A DNA stretch of 64,000 nucleotides from positions 204,339 through 268,338 of the forward strand of contig CAWKCG010000012.1 in NCBI GenBank assembly GCA_963847965.1, written 5' to 3'. Shown here one piece after another: positions 52,951 through 61,730 of this stretch. A program made the position numbers and the translations under genes. Source of the stretch: Palsa-504 sp963847965 (GTDB lineage: Bacteria; Actinomycetota; Actinomycetes; Streptosporangiales; Streptosporangiaceae). The notes beneath the pieces were generated by a model. The model saw nothing but the letters and a program-made list of their open reading frames with translations. It was not told the origin of the DNA and made no database searches. Positions within the stretch are counted from its first letter, which is position 1, and every line of letters begins with the position of its first letter.

Positions 52951-53790
52951 ATGCCGGAGCTTCCCGAGGTCGAGACCGCCCGACGCCTGATCGCCGACCT
53001 GGCCCTGAACCGGCGCATCGCCGACGTTGACGATGCCGACGCGTTCGTCTGCCGACCGCACTCCCCCGGTGAGCTGCGCGCCGCGCTGACCGGGCGCACG
53101 ATCACCGCGGCGCACCGGCGCGGCAAGGCGATCTGGTGCGAGACCTCGGGCCTGGACCGCTCGGCCGGACCCAGCCCGGATCTGGGGCCTATCTTGGGCA
53201 TCCACCTGGGCATGAGCGGTCGCATCGTGGTCACGTCCCAGGACGGCTGGGTGGCCGAGGGCGGGGACCCGCCGGGCCGGGACGCGCAGCCGCGCAAGGC
53301 CCAGTGGGACCGCTTCACGCTCGAGTTCACCGACGGCGGCCGGCTGGCGCTGTTCGACAAGCGGCGCCTCGGGCGCATCCAGCTGAACCCCGACATCGAC
53401 AGGCTCGGCCCGGACGCGGGCGAGGTCAGCCCGGCCGAATTCCGCGCCCTGGTCACCAAGGGGACGATCGCCGTCAAGGCCCGCCTGCTCGACCAGACCA
53501 AGATCGCAGGCATCGGGAACCTGCTGGCCGACGAGATCCTGTGGCAGGCCAAGGTACCGCCCGCCACCCCGGTCAACAGGCTGCGCCCCCGGGACGCCGA
53601 CCGCCTCTACCGGGCGGTGCGGTCGGTGCTGGAATCCGCCGCGGCCAACGGAGGCGCGCACACCGGCGACGTCATCGCGGCCCGGCGCCCGGGCGGCAGC
53701 TGCCCGCGCTGCGGCGCCGAGATGGTGCACGGCACGGTCGGCGGCCGCTCGACCTGGTGGTGCTCCCGCGAGCAGGCGGCCTGGCAGTAG
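52951..53790 (+). CDS. Fpg/Nei family DNA glycosylase
   Basis: Base-excision repair glycosylase/AP lyase. The mature protein starts PELPEVETARRLIADL, with catalytic Pro2 and Glu3. RRGKAIW carries the conserved lysine, LGIHLGMSGRIVV follows, and the helix-two-turn-helix is present (KARLLDQTKIAGIGNLLADEILW). The C-terminal zinc finger reads CPRCG...RSTWWCSREQ: three of the four cysteine ligands are clear, but the last (normally CxxCQ) is replaced by Glu. This may make the finger non-canonical. Length 279 is standard. It is coupled to the HD gene. Confidence 0.92.
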   Translation: MPELPEVETARRLIADLALNRRIADVDDADAFVCRPHSPGELRAALTGRTITAAHRRGKAIWCETSGLDRSAGPSPDLGPILGIHLGMSGRIVVTSQDGWVAEGGDPPGRDAQPRKAQWDRFTLEFTDGGRLALFDKRRLGRIQLNPDIDRLGPDAGEVSPAEFRALVTKGTIAVKARLLDQTKIAGIGNLLADEILWQAKVPPATPVNRLRPRDADRLYRAVRSVLESAAANGGAHTGDVIAARRPGGSCPRCGAEMVHGTVGGRSTWWCSREQAAWQ

Positions 53791-53855
53791 GCGCAGGTTG
53801 CCCGGGCGGCAAGCGGACTTGCGGGCCGACTGGCTTTATGGTGCGGATCGGCTGG

Positions 53856-56150
53856 CTAAATGGGGTACCGGGTGGGTTCGGTGGTGTACTGGCGGCCTGC
53901 GGGGGTTGTCCACTGGACGTTTCCGCTGGCTAGCTGTTCGACTTGCCACCGTGGGTGCTGTTTGACCCGGTGATCGCGGCGGCATTTCGGGTGGCCGTTG
54001 CAGATACAGGTCCGGCCGCCGACCTCGTAGGGGATGTTGTGCTCGAAGTCGGCCTGGGCGGCGGGCCGCCGACAGGTCGGCCCGGTACAGGTGGCGTACC
54101 GGACCTGGGCCAGGTGACGGAGCATGACCCCCGGATCATGGCCGGTGGCCTCCCGCCGGTGATCGCACGGGTCGGTGGTGACCGGCTCGATGGTCACGAT
54201 CAGGTCCCGCTGTCCCGGGATTCCGGTGGACAGCCGCCAGGTCCCGTACCCGTCGGGTGTCCCAGGTCCGTCGTCGGCGGTGAAGGCGAACCCACGGCCT
54301 GCGGGCGGGTCGGGCCCAGCGCGTGCGCCGGGTTGCGGTCGTTTGGCCCGGTCGGGTGTCGGCCTGGCGCAGCCATGGCCGATCGCGTGCCCGTCCTTAT
54401 CAGTTACCGTCACGCACCACGTTGACCGAGGGTTCCGGGCGGCGGCGTCAGCCAGGTCCCGGGCCAGATCGGGGTCGACCGGACCGATCCCGGCGGCCTC
54501 GCCGGGCCGGCCGGCCAGGCCCAGCATGGTGGCCAACGGGACCGTCAGGTTGAGCCGGCCCACGAATCCCGGCGGCATCATGCCGGAGCCCGCCCCGCCG
54601 GGTGCCCGCGGTCCCGGTGCCGCCGGTCCGGTCGGCCCGGGTCCGCCACCGCCCGCGCCGTCGCTGTCCGGGCCGTCGCTGTCCGGGCCGTCGCTGTCCG
54701 GGCCGTCGCTGTCCGGGCCGTCGCTGTCCGGGCTTCCATCGCCCGGACCGTAAGTGCCCGCGCCGGGCCGCCCGGTGCCGGAGTCGGCTGCGCGGTGGCG
54801 GTCCGGGCCGGTGCCGTCGGTGCTGTCATCGCCGGCCTGTCGGGCCGGGCGGGAGTCCATGCCGAGCAGCAAATCGAGGTAGGCCCGCGCCCGCAGCTCG
54901 TCCATGTCCCCGGCCAGGCCCGCCTCCTTGAGCTGTTTCGCCCACCAGGAGACCCGCTGATCGGCGGCCAGTACCTCGGCCGGCGGCAACTCCCGGCCGA
55001 CCAGCGCTGCGTTCCCCGAGTCCTCGGCCCACCGCTCCACCCGGGCATCCCTGGCCGCCTCCTCCCGGCGCTTGCGCGCCTTGTCCGGAGCCACCTGCAT
55101 CACCGCCCGGGCAATCGCGGCCCGCAGTCCGCCCGGCGTTAGCCGCCCGGCCCGGTCCAGCACCAGGGCCTCAGCCGCCCGCGCCTCGGCAGGATCCAGC
55201 AGCTCCGTCGCGGCGGCGATGATCCGGGCCTTGTCCTCTTGCAGCACGCCGGACCAGAACGCCGCCCTGGTACCGGGCAGCTTGACCTCCAGGTCGTGCG
55301 CCAAGTCCAGCAGGCCGTCCGCGGCCCACCGCGACTGGGCCAGCGCCGCGGCCAGCTCATCCGGGGTGAACTCATCCCACGCCTCCGGCATCTGCGCCGG
55401 CCCCTCCAGCGCGCACCCCGGCGCCGGACGGCGGCGGATCAATTCCGCAACCGCGCCGTGCTTACGGGCACTGCCGTGAGCCTGCACCCGATCCCACGCG
55501 CAGACCAGCCCGATCAGCTCATCATCCGACACCCCCGCATAAGCCCCATCGCCGGCCGCATCATCAGCGAACAGCGCCAGCACCGCAGAGCCCGGCACCG
55601 CATCCAGCGGCATCCCGGACGCGAACCCGGCCGCCGGGCCCGGGTACTCGCCGGGGAACCTGCGCGCCGATCCGGGCAGGCCCGGGCCCCGGCGACCCAA
55701 GGCGGCGGCGCTCGCCGCCGTCAGCGCCCCTGTCGTGCCCAGCCGGTCCGCCAGCACGGTCGCCCGGGCCTCCGCCGCGGAGATCTCCCGGCACCCGGCG
55801 CCGATCGCCTCCAGGTCCACCTCGCCGGGCACCGGCGGGTCGTCCGGGTCCGGGCACAGGTCCGGATCGGCTGGCTCATCCTCAGACCACCGGGCCGCCA
55901 GCGAAGCCTCCCACTGCGCGTCATCCATCCAGTCCACCCCGGCAGGAAGGCGCCGGATCTGCCCAGCCTCGTCCGGCCGCGGGTCAACCGGCCTGGGGGC
56001 GGGCCAGGCGGGGTCCGGGTCCGGCAGCGAGTCACCCGGCCCAGGACCGAGCCGGGCCGGGTCTCCCTCCGGTAGGGGGTCAACCGGCCCGCGCGGGTAC
56101 CGAGCGGGGTTTTCGTCCCGCCCGTGGCCGGGGGCCGGTTCTGAGGTCAT
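53856..56150 (-). CDS. 13E12/DUF222 family HNH endonuclease-domain protein
   Basis: A 764-residue protein from the ATG at 56150. The N-terminal half carries DUF222-type helices (DGLLDLAHDLEVKLPGTRAAFWSGVLQEDKARIIAAATELLDPAEARAAEAL), followed by a Gly/Pro/Asp-rich stretch with five SDGPD-type repeats, then a second domain and a C-terminal HNH (DFEHNIPYEVGGRTCICNGHPKCRRDHRVKQ). The first HNH residue is Asp/His, the Asn is in ICNGHP and the last His in RDHRVKQ, so the nuclease core is intact. Family members are abundant in actinobacteria as REP13E12-type repeated genes of unclear biological role. Confidence 0.85.
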   Translation of the reverse strand: MTSEPAPGHGRDENPARYPRGPVDPLPEGDPARLGPGPGDSLPDPDPAWPAPRPVDPRPDEAGQIRRLPAGVDWMDDAQWEASLAARWSEDEPADPDLCPDPDDPPVPGEVDLEAIGAGCREISAAEARATVLADRLGTTGALTAASAAALGRRGPGLPGSARRFPGEYPGPAAGFASGMPLDAVPGSAVLALFADDAAGDGAYAGVSDDELIGLVCAWDRVQAHGSARKHGAVAELIRRRPAPGCALEGPAQMPEAWDEFTPDELAAALAQSRWAADGLLDLAHDLEVKLPGTRAAFWSGVLQEDKARIIAAATELLDPAEARAAEALVLDRAGRLTPGGLRAAIARAVMQVAPDKARKRREEAARDARVERWAEDSGNAALVGRELPPAEVLAADQRVSWWAKQLKEAGLAGDMDELRARAYLDLLLGMDSRPARQAGDDSTDGTGPDRHRAADSGTGRPGAGTYGPGDGSPDSDGPDSDGPDSDGPDSDGPDSDGAGGGGPGPTGPAAPGPRAPGGAGSGMMPPGFVGRLNLTVPLATMLGLAGRPGEAAGIGPVDPDLARDLADAAARNPRSTWCVTVTDKDGHAIGHGCARPTPDRAKRPQPGARAGPDPPAGRGFAFTADDGPGTPDGYGTWRLSTGIPGQRDLIVTIEPVTTDPCDHRREATGHDPGVMLRHLAQVRYATCTGPTCRRPAAQADFEHNIPYEVGGRTCICNGHPKCRRDHRVKQHPRWQVEQLASGNVQWTTPAGRQYTTEPTRYPI
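54661..54733. repeat. 15-bp perfect tandem repeat inside the HNH gene
   Basis: The unit tcgctgtccgggccg occurs four times in a row plus a partial fifth, without mismatches, and encodes (SDGPD)n on the minus strand. The exactness suggests recent slippage expansion. Confidence 0.95.
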
Positions 56151-56192
56151 GCACCACCGCCGTTCGGGAGAATGGCCTTGACTTATACGAAC

Positions 56193-56221
56193 ATAATAGC
56201 TAAATTCTGGCTTGAACACAA
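56193..56221 (-). promoter_or_regulatory. Sigma-70-type promoter of the HNH gene
   Basis: On the minus strand -35 TTGTGT (56216-56221) and -10 TATTAT (56193-56198) are separated by exactly 17 bp inside an AT-rich island of this GC-rich genome. Transcription would start near 56186, ~36 nt before the ATG at 56150. Confidence 0.65.
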
Positions 56222-56338
56222 CTCGACACGCCACTAGGAATATTTTGGACGGCGGTTTCACTCGCGAAGACTGGGCTCGGGTGGCAGGCAGGCGTGGACG
56301 TCGATGACGCTTCAGGGCAGGCTGGCCCGGTCTCTGGC

Positions 56339-56755
56339 CTATAGCGGCGGGTAATCGAAGAGGGGACACTCGTCGAGGTTCGGGCACTCGCAGCGGGAGG
56401 CGCACTCGAGCCAGGTGCGGACGAGCTCGGTGCGCTCGATCAGGGCCGTGATCTCCGGAAGCTTCCGGTCGGCCAGCGCGCGCAGCCGGTCGATCGCGGA
56501 TTCGTCGCCTGGCGACGCGGACAGCAGCGTCTTGATCTCGGCGAGCGTCAGCCTCGCCCGCTGCGCGGCGTCGATCACGGCCAGGGTGCGCACGGTACCC
56601 GGGTCGTACCTGCGCTGCCCGCTGACCCGCGCCGGCGGGGGCAGCAGGCCGATCTGCTCGTAGTAGCGGATCAAGGACGGCCGCTTGCCGGTCAGCCTGG
56701 CTAGCTCGCCGATAGCCAGGCGCGGCGCGGCGGGTTCTGGCCCGGGATTTGACAT
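56339..56755 (-). CDS. MerR family regulator with SoxR-like C-terminal cysteines
   Basis: The 138-residue regulator has a MerR winged helix (LAIGELARLTGKRPSLIRYYEQIGLLPPPARVSGQRRYD, residues ~13-51), a dimerisation helix, and the cysteine cluster ECASRCECPNLDECPLF near the C-terminus. The spacing C-x3-C-x-C-x5-C differs from SoxR (C-x2-C-x-C-x5-C) by one residue; a [2Fe-2S] or metal sensor is plausible. The divergent gene at 56825 is the probable target; ATCGACGAT at 56769-56777 lies in the shared 69-bp promoter region. Confidence 0.85.
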   Translation of the reverse strand: MSNPGPEPAAPRLAIGELARLTGKRPSLIRYYEQIGLLPPPARVSGQRRYDPGTVRTLAVIDAAQRARLTLAEIKTLLSASPGDESAIDRLRALADRKLPEITALIERTELVRTWLECASRCECPNLDECPLFDYPPL

Positions 56756-56824
56756 CAAGCCGACTTTAACATCGACGATGGTCCGGTCACCGTGTACCAG
56801 CGCACCCTCATGAGGAGGCCGACC

Positions 56825-57175
56825 ATGACGACGCAACCTCTCACCACCGAAGCAGACGACAGCACCGTGCCGATCGCCTGCACGCTGACGTCGGCGGACC
56901 TGGCGGCGCAGCGCGGCCGCTGGGAGTGGCTCGCCGAGCGGGCGTTGACCGAACGCACCGAGACTGCGCACGGCCTTCGCCTCGTCTTCCGCCCCGAGCC
57001 TGGGGCCGAGGACGAGCTGCGCGCACTTGTCGCGGTCGAGAACGAATGCTGCTCCTGGGCCGAATGGACGGTGGAAGCCGATGACGGGCAGATCCGGCTC
57101 GCCGTTCACGCGACGGGAGATGGCGTCGCCGCCCTGCACGGCATGTTCGCCGGCTTGCGGCCGTCCAGACCCTAG
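56825..57175 (+). CDS. Small protein divergent to the MerR regulator, with a CC motif
   Basis: A 116-residue soluble protein from the ATG at 56825, chosen for its strong GAGGAGG ribosome site. Key features are PIACTLTSADLAAQRGRWEWLAER in the first half and LVAVENECCSWAEWTVEADDG, with a vicinal Cys pair, in the middle. I do not recognise a named family, but actinobacterial MerR/metal-responsive loci often hold such small proteins. The Cys pair suggests binding of a thiol-reactive metal or organometal. It converges on the glycosyltransferase gene, with a 4-bp overlap at CTAG. Confidence 0.75.
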   Translation: MTTQPLTTEADDSTVPIACTLTSADLAAQRGRWEWLAERALTERTETAHGLRLVFRPEPGAEDELRALVAVENECCSWAEWTVEADDGQIRLAVHATGDGVAALHGMFAGLRPSRP

Positions 57176-58410
57176 GCCCTGTCGCCGTTTCGGCTGGTGC
57201 CGGTCTTGGACGCTGGCCAGGCCGGAGCGCGCAGCGGTGCGCCCGCCGAGGCGTAGATGAGCTGGTGTTCTTCAGCCGACTGGGACCAGGTGAACCTCCG
57301 GCTGGTGGCCAGGCCAGCGGCGCTCAGTTTAGCGGCCAGGGCGGAGTCGTCCAGGACGGCGGCCAGCGCGCGGCTGAGCGCGGCGGCGTCGTCGACCGGG
57401 ACGACCAGGGCGTCGCGCCCCGGCTGCAGGTACTCCAGGAACACCGGCAGGTCGGAGGTGACGACCGGGAGCCCGGCGCTCATCGCCTCAAGGACCGCCA
57501 GGCCCCAGCCTTCCTTGGTGGAAGGGAACGCGAGCACGTCCGCCGCGGCGTACCAGCCGGGCACCTCCTCGTCAGGGACCATGCCCAGCCGTACCACGTC
57601 GCGGCCCAGCTCCAGGCCGAGCCCGGGGAGCATGGCCAGGACACGCTCGACGTAGGCGCGGTAATCCTGGAAGGAGTGGTCCCCCACGACGGCCAGGACA
57701 GGATCGCGCCCCGACTCGCGCAGCGCCGCGAGCGCGCGCACCAGCGTGTCGCTGCCCTTGCGCGGCTCGATGCCGCCGACGGACAGGATCAGCTGACGGC
57801 CTGGCGGGCAGGCGCGCTCGCGCAGCCGCGCGGCCAGTTCGGCGTCCGCGGAACTGAAGCGATCCGCGTCGACGCCGTTGTGGACCACCTCCGCCTCGAC
57901 CCCGTACTGCTCCCGCAGCAGGTGCCGCCAGTGCTGGCTGACGACCAGGACCCGGTCGGGCTGGACGATGGCCTGCTCCTGGCACTCGATGAGGCACGCG
58001 CTGGTGAAGTCATCCACGTGATGGACGGTCCGGATGACCAGCGGCCCGCGCCGCGCTCCCCCGCCGCCCGGCAGCTTGCCATCACGGACCGTGCAGGCGG
58101 CGCGCGCGGAGATGCAGTCCTGGGCGTGCATGATCGGGTAGGCGCTGACCTGGCCGACCAGCCCGTCGGCCAGCGCGGCGACGCTGGCCAGGACCCGCTC
58201 CTCCAGCGTCGGCAGGACCGGCGGGGCGGGGAAGAGGGTGAACGGGGCGCGCACCGGCCGGTAGAAGCCGCCGCCGGGGTCGCCGAGGGCAAAGACGCGG
58301 ACCGGATAGCCGGCGTCGTGCAGCGCCTCCGCCAGGGCGAGGGTGTGGACCACGCCACCGCGCGGCTTGACCGTGTAGGTCAGCAGGGCGACCGGGACCG
58401 GCGAGTTCAC
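57172..58410 (-). CDS. MSMEG_0565-type glycosyltransferase (GT4 fold)
   Basis: The 412-residue GT-B glycosyltransferase opens PVALLTYTVKPRGGVVHTLALAEALHDAG and contains HAQDCISARAACTV, RTVHHVDDFTSACLIECQ and the donor-site EX7E region STKEGWGLAVLEAMSAGLPVVTSDLPVFLEYL. I recognise this as the MSMEG_0565-type protein of the conserved nitrilase-linked (Nit1C) gene set. Its acceptor is unknown. The GTG start at 58410 overlaps the fdrA stop by GTGA, coupling it to carbamate kinase-fdrA instead of to the other Nit1C genes. Confidence 0.85.
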   Translation of the reverse strand: MNSPVPVALLTYTVKPRGGVVHTLALAEALHDAGYPVRVFALGDPGGGFYRPVRAPFTLFPAPPVLPTLEERVLASVAALADGLVGQVSAYPIMHAQDCISARAACTVRDGKLPGGGGARRGPLVIRTVHHVDDFTSACLIECQEQAIVQPDRVLVVSQHWRHLLREQYGVEAEVVHNGVDADRFSSADAELAARLRERACPPGRQLILSVGGIEPRKGSDTLVRALAALRESGRDPVLAVVGDHSFQDYRAYVERVLAMLPGLGLELGRDVVRLGMVPDEEVPGWYAAADVLAFPSTKEGWGLAVLEAMSAGLPVVTSDLPVFLEYLQPGRDALVVPVDDAAALSRALAAVLDDSALAAKLSAAGLATSRRFTWSQSAEEHQLIYASAGAPLRAPAWPASKTGTSRNGDRA

Positions 58411-59949
58411 CCGGTCACCACCTCGGCGAGGCCTGCCTGGCGGGCCGCGATCGCCGCGGCCGTGCGCGCCGCGCGCGCGGAGGTGGCGGTGACGATGACG
58501 CCGGCCTCCCGGAGTTTCGCCCGCTGGGCGTCGAGGCCCTGCGGGTCGGCCGCGGTGCCCAGCACGTACGCCACGACGGCGGCGCCGCCGTCGACGATCT
58601 CCGCGCAGAGCCCGGCCACCTCCCCCGCGGGATCGGGGTGCGAGCCGTACCCGAGCACGACGTCGAGCAGCACGACGGCCACGTCCGGCCCGAACGCCTG
58701 CTCGCGCATGATCTCGATGCGCGCGGCCGGGTCGATCATCGGGTGCGGCCTGCCCTTGGTGAACTCCTCCTCGCCCAGGTCCAGGCAGACGTGGGCGCCC
58801 GGCTGGAGCGGGCAGGCCGTGGCCCGCTTCCAGCGGGATGTTCGAGTAGACGCTGCCGAGCAACTCGCGGAGCAGCACCTGGGCCTCATAGCACAAGGTG
58901 CCGCCGGTGAAGAACCCGCGGACCACCGTCCTGGAATCCGCGAGCCGGCGGATGGCCTGCTCGATGGAGGCGGCCAGCCCGGCCGACAGGTCGGGGACTG
59001 GCCTGCCGAGCCGCCTGGTGACGGCGATGGCACCCTCCTCCAGGGTGCCGGCCAGCACCGCGTCGCCCAGCCGACCGTCGGGCGCTGCCATCCCGATGCA
59101 GGCCGCGACGACCGGCGTCCGCCGACTCTGCGCGACCACCTCCGCGGCGACGCGGGCGTCGGGCGGTTTCGAGACGAGCAGGATCGCGTCCGTGCCGGGA
59201 TCGGCGTCGAGGGCCCGCACGGCGCAAGCCGCCATGCGCCCGCCGACGCTGGCCGACAGGTCGCGCCCGCCGACGCCGATCACGTGAGAGACGCCGACGT
59301 CCCAGCGGTCAAGCAGGGTCATCACCTCCTGGGCTCCCGTACCCGCGGCGGCCACGACTCCCACGCGCCCCCGGCGGACGGCGTTCGCGAAGCCCAGCCC
59401 CACGCCGCCCAGGACGGCGGTGCCGGCACCGGGGCCCATCAGCAGCCGCCCGAGCGCGACGGCCCGGTCCTTCAGCGCGATCTCCTCCTCCAGCGGCACG
59501 TTATCGCTGAACAGGAGGACGTGAAGTCCGCTGGTGAGAGCCTGCTGCGCGGCCAGGGCCGCGTAGGGTCCCGGAACGGACACCACCGCGACGTTCGCGT
59601 CGGTCAGCTGGGTCACCGCGCCTGCGATGGTCCGCGGAGCCGGGCGGGCCTGCTCGGAGTCATCCTGGCCCGCCTGGGCGAACAGGACTGCGCGGCCGCG
59701 TGCTACGGCGGCGTCGGCGGTCTCGGCGTCTGGCGCGCGGACCGCGAGCACGAGGTCATTGGCGTCGGCGCTGGCCAGGTCGCCCTCTCCGAACCCGCTC
59801 GCGGTCAGGTCATGCACGCTCGAAGGCGTCGCCATCACCGCGGTGGCCCACTCCACGTCGTCGCTGTCCCGCATTGCGCGGGTGGCGCTCAGCAGCAGCA
59901 GCGAGTCCCGGTAGACCCCGGGCAAGACCACCAGGCGCGCCGCGCTCAC
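58407..59949 (-). CDS. fdrA: FdrA-like protein (succinyl-CoA-synthetase-like), frameshift near 58827
   Basis: FdrA proteins resemble succinyl-CoA synthetase and, with partner subunits in E. coli, form an oxamate carbamoyltransferase of allantoin breakdown. Recognisable here are RRGRVGVVAAAGTGAQEVMTLLDRWDVGVSHVIGVGGRDLSASVGG and, after the shift, HVCLDLGEEEFTKGRPHPMIDP and DVAVVLLDVVLGYGSHPDPA. The frame break follows VYSNIPLE: removing one G at about 58827 gives IPLERATACPLQPGAHVCLDLG and a 513-residue protein (E. coli FdrA: 555). GTG start at 59949 overlaps the carbamate kinase stop. No YlbE/YlbF partner gene is present. Confidence 0.8.
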
Positions 59950-60926
59950 CGGCCGGTTCCCGCCCGCGAAACGCTCGGCTCGATCCGGGTGCCGCCGTCG
60001 GCGTCGGTGCCGGCCAGCGTCCTGGCCAGCAGGTCAGGGGTCGTGACCACGGCCAGGTCCCCGCCGTCGGCGAGGAACCGCAGGGCAGCCTCGATCTTCG
60101 GGCCCATGCTGCCGGGCGGGAACTGCCCTTCTTCCAGGTGACGGGCGGCCTCGTCGGCCGTCATGGTGGCCAGCGCGGTCTGCTCCGGCGTGCCGTAGCC
60201 GAGCATCACCCGGTCCACCGCGGTGACCAGGAGCAGGGCCTGCGCGCCGATCAGCGTGGCAAGCAGGCGCGCCGCCCGGTCCTTGTCGATGACGGCGTCG
60301 GCGAACACGCCGCCGGGATGGCTCCCGGCCGTGGCGCCGCCCGGGCCGACGAGCGGGATGCCGCCACCTCCCGCCGCGATGACCAGCAGCCCCGCGTCGA
60401 TCAGCGCCCGGATCGCGTCGATCTCGACGATCCCGATCGGCTCCGGCGAGGCGACGACGCGACGGTAGCCGCGCCCTGAGTCAGGCCGAACGACCCACCC
60501 CCGCTCCGCGGCGAGCCGCTCGGCCTGCGCCTGGTCGAAGAAGGGCCCGATCGGCTTGGTCGGGGCCAGGAAGGCGGGATCGGCCCGGTCGACCGTGACG
60601 TGCGTGATCAGCGAGGCGGCGCTGCCCGGCCCGCGGAGCAGGTCGACGGAGAGCGCGATGAGGCTGCCGAGCTGGCCCTGGGTCATGGCGTTGAGCGCGG
60701 CCAGGGGCTGCGCGGGCACCAAGGTGGTGGACTCCTGTTGCAGGGCCAGGTTCCCGACCTGCGGGCCGTTCCCGTGAACGACCACCACGCGCCACCCGGC
60801 GTCCATGACCTCACTGATCGCGGTGGCCATCTCCGCGGCTCTGGCCAGCATCTCCTCGCACCTCCCGGCCTGGCCCGGCAGGGTGAGAGCATTACCGCCG
60901 AGGGCAACCACCGCGGTCTTCGTCAT
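59946..60926 (-). CDS. arcC: Carbamate kinase family protein
   Basis: The 326-residue amino-acid-kinase-fold enzyme makes ATP from carbamoyl phosphate, releasing CO2 and NH3. Conserved elements are VVALGGNAL at the N-terminus, VVHGNGPQVGNLALQ, GPTKPIGPFF-type residues, VIAAGGGGIPLV and ADAVIDKDRAARLLATLIGAQALLLVTAVDRV, then GSMGPKIEAALRFL. I chose the ATG at 60926 because earlier codons in frame are non-family. It heads the carbamate kinase-fdrA-glycosyltransferase operon and shares an 87-bp promoter region with the divergent gene at 61014. Confidence 0.92.
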   Translation of the reverse strand: MTKTAVVALGGNALTLPGQAGRCEEMLARAAEMATAISEVMDAGWRVVVVHGNGPQVGNLALQQESTTLVPAQPLAALNAMTQGQLGSLIALSVDLLRGPGSAASLITHVTVDRADPAFLAPTKPIGPFFDQAQAERLAAERGWVVRPDSGRGYRRVVASPEPIGIVEIDAIRALIDAGLLVIAAGGGGIPLVGPGGATAGSHPGGVFADAVIDKDRAARLLATLIGAQALLLVTAVDRVMLGYGTPEQTALATMTADEAARHLEEGQFPPGSMGPKIEAALRFLADGGDLAVVTTPDLLARTLAGTDADGGTRIEPSVSRAGTGR

Positions 60927-61013
60927 TGAGGATCCCGCTGCTCGTTCACGGTTTGCGAATCGTATAGGTGATGTACCGTTAAGAATAGTAAACACGACCA
61001 GGCGAGGGGCGCA

Positions 61014-61730
61014 ATGGCTGTCCAGGGTTCCGGCGGCGCGGAGGCGGGCCGCTCCGGCCTGGGAGAGCCCGGACAGGAAGCCACGCGGGCGGTGGTCCCG
61101 GCCCGGACCCTGCGATCGTGGGACGAGGCCGAGGCCCGCCTGTTCCCGCTGATCATGAGCCGGCCGGAGGCCTACAAGCGGGCCCTGGTGCTGATCCAGG
61201 AGACGCTCGGCCAGCTCAGGAACAGCTGCACCGATATCCCGGCGCTGCTCGCCGAGTCCGCGCGCGGCGCGGCGCTGCTCGCCGACGCCGCGGGCGGCGG
61301 CCAGGCCGCGGGCGGCGACCCGGACGACCGGGACTTCCTCACCGGAATCCGCCTGGACCTGATCGCCGCGGCCGCGTGCGCGATGCGCTACCGCGAACTG
61401 AGGGCCGCCCTGGCCGATCGTGAGCGGATGGAAGCCCTGGCGGGTGCCCGCGCCCGCGGCGAGTCCTGGGCGGTGGTCGAGGAGTCCGGCGACCTAGCGC
61501 GCGTTCCGTACCTGCCGTACCAGCGGGTCGAGGCTCACGTTCCAAGCGGGCGGGCGGTCGTCATCTCGATCGAGCCCGACGAGACCCTCAGCCGTCCGGT
61601 CTGGCGCCTTGATGAGGCCACGCTCGACCCGGCGACTGGACGGCTCGTCATAGGCGCGGAGATCGGCAGTTACACCGGCGCCGGGCAGTTCGACGCGGCG
61701 CTGGCGAGCGTTCGCCAGCGGCCGAGCTGA
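61014..61730 (+). CDS. Unrecognised protein divergent to carbamate kinase
   Basis: The 238-residue soluble protein has an Ala/Gly-rich start, a helical middle (RTLRSWDEAEARLFPLIMSRPEAYKRALVLIQETLGQLRNSCTD; LTGIRLDLIAAAACAMRYRELRAALADRERMEAL) and a C-terminal beta-rich part with LEARVPSGRAVVISIEPDE-like and PVWRLDEATLDPATGRLVIG segments. No signal peptide or membrane helix is seen. I cannot assign a family. Codon use matches its neighbours, so it is likely native. It sits between the carbamate kinase and the radical SAM gene and could belong to either unit. Confidence 0.75.
   Translation: MAVQGSGGAEAGRSGLGEPGQEATRAVVPARTLRSWDEAEARLFPLIMSRPEAYKRALVLIQETLGQLRNSCTDIPALLAESARGAALLADAAGGGQAAGGDPDDRDFLTGIRLDLIAAAACAMRYRELRAALADRERMEALAGARARGESWAVVEESGDLARVPYLPYQRVEAHVPSGRAVVISIEPDETLSRPVWRLDEATLDPATGRLVIGAEIGSYTGAGQFDAALASVRQRPS

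Noticed and set aside
57265..60141. Very long plus-strand open frame opposite arcC, fdrA and glycosyltransferase genes
   Set aside because: Antisense frame kept open by high GC; no family motifs, while the minus strand encodes recognised proteins.
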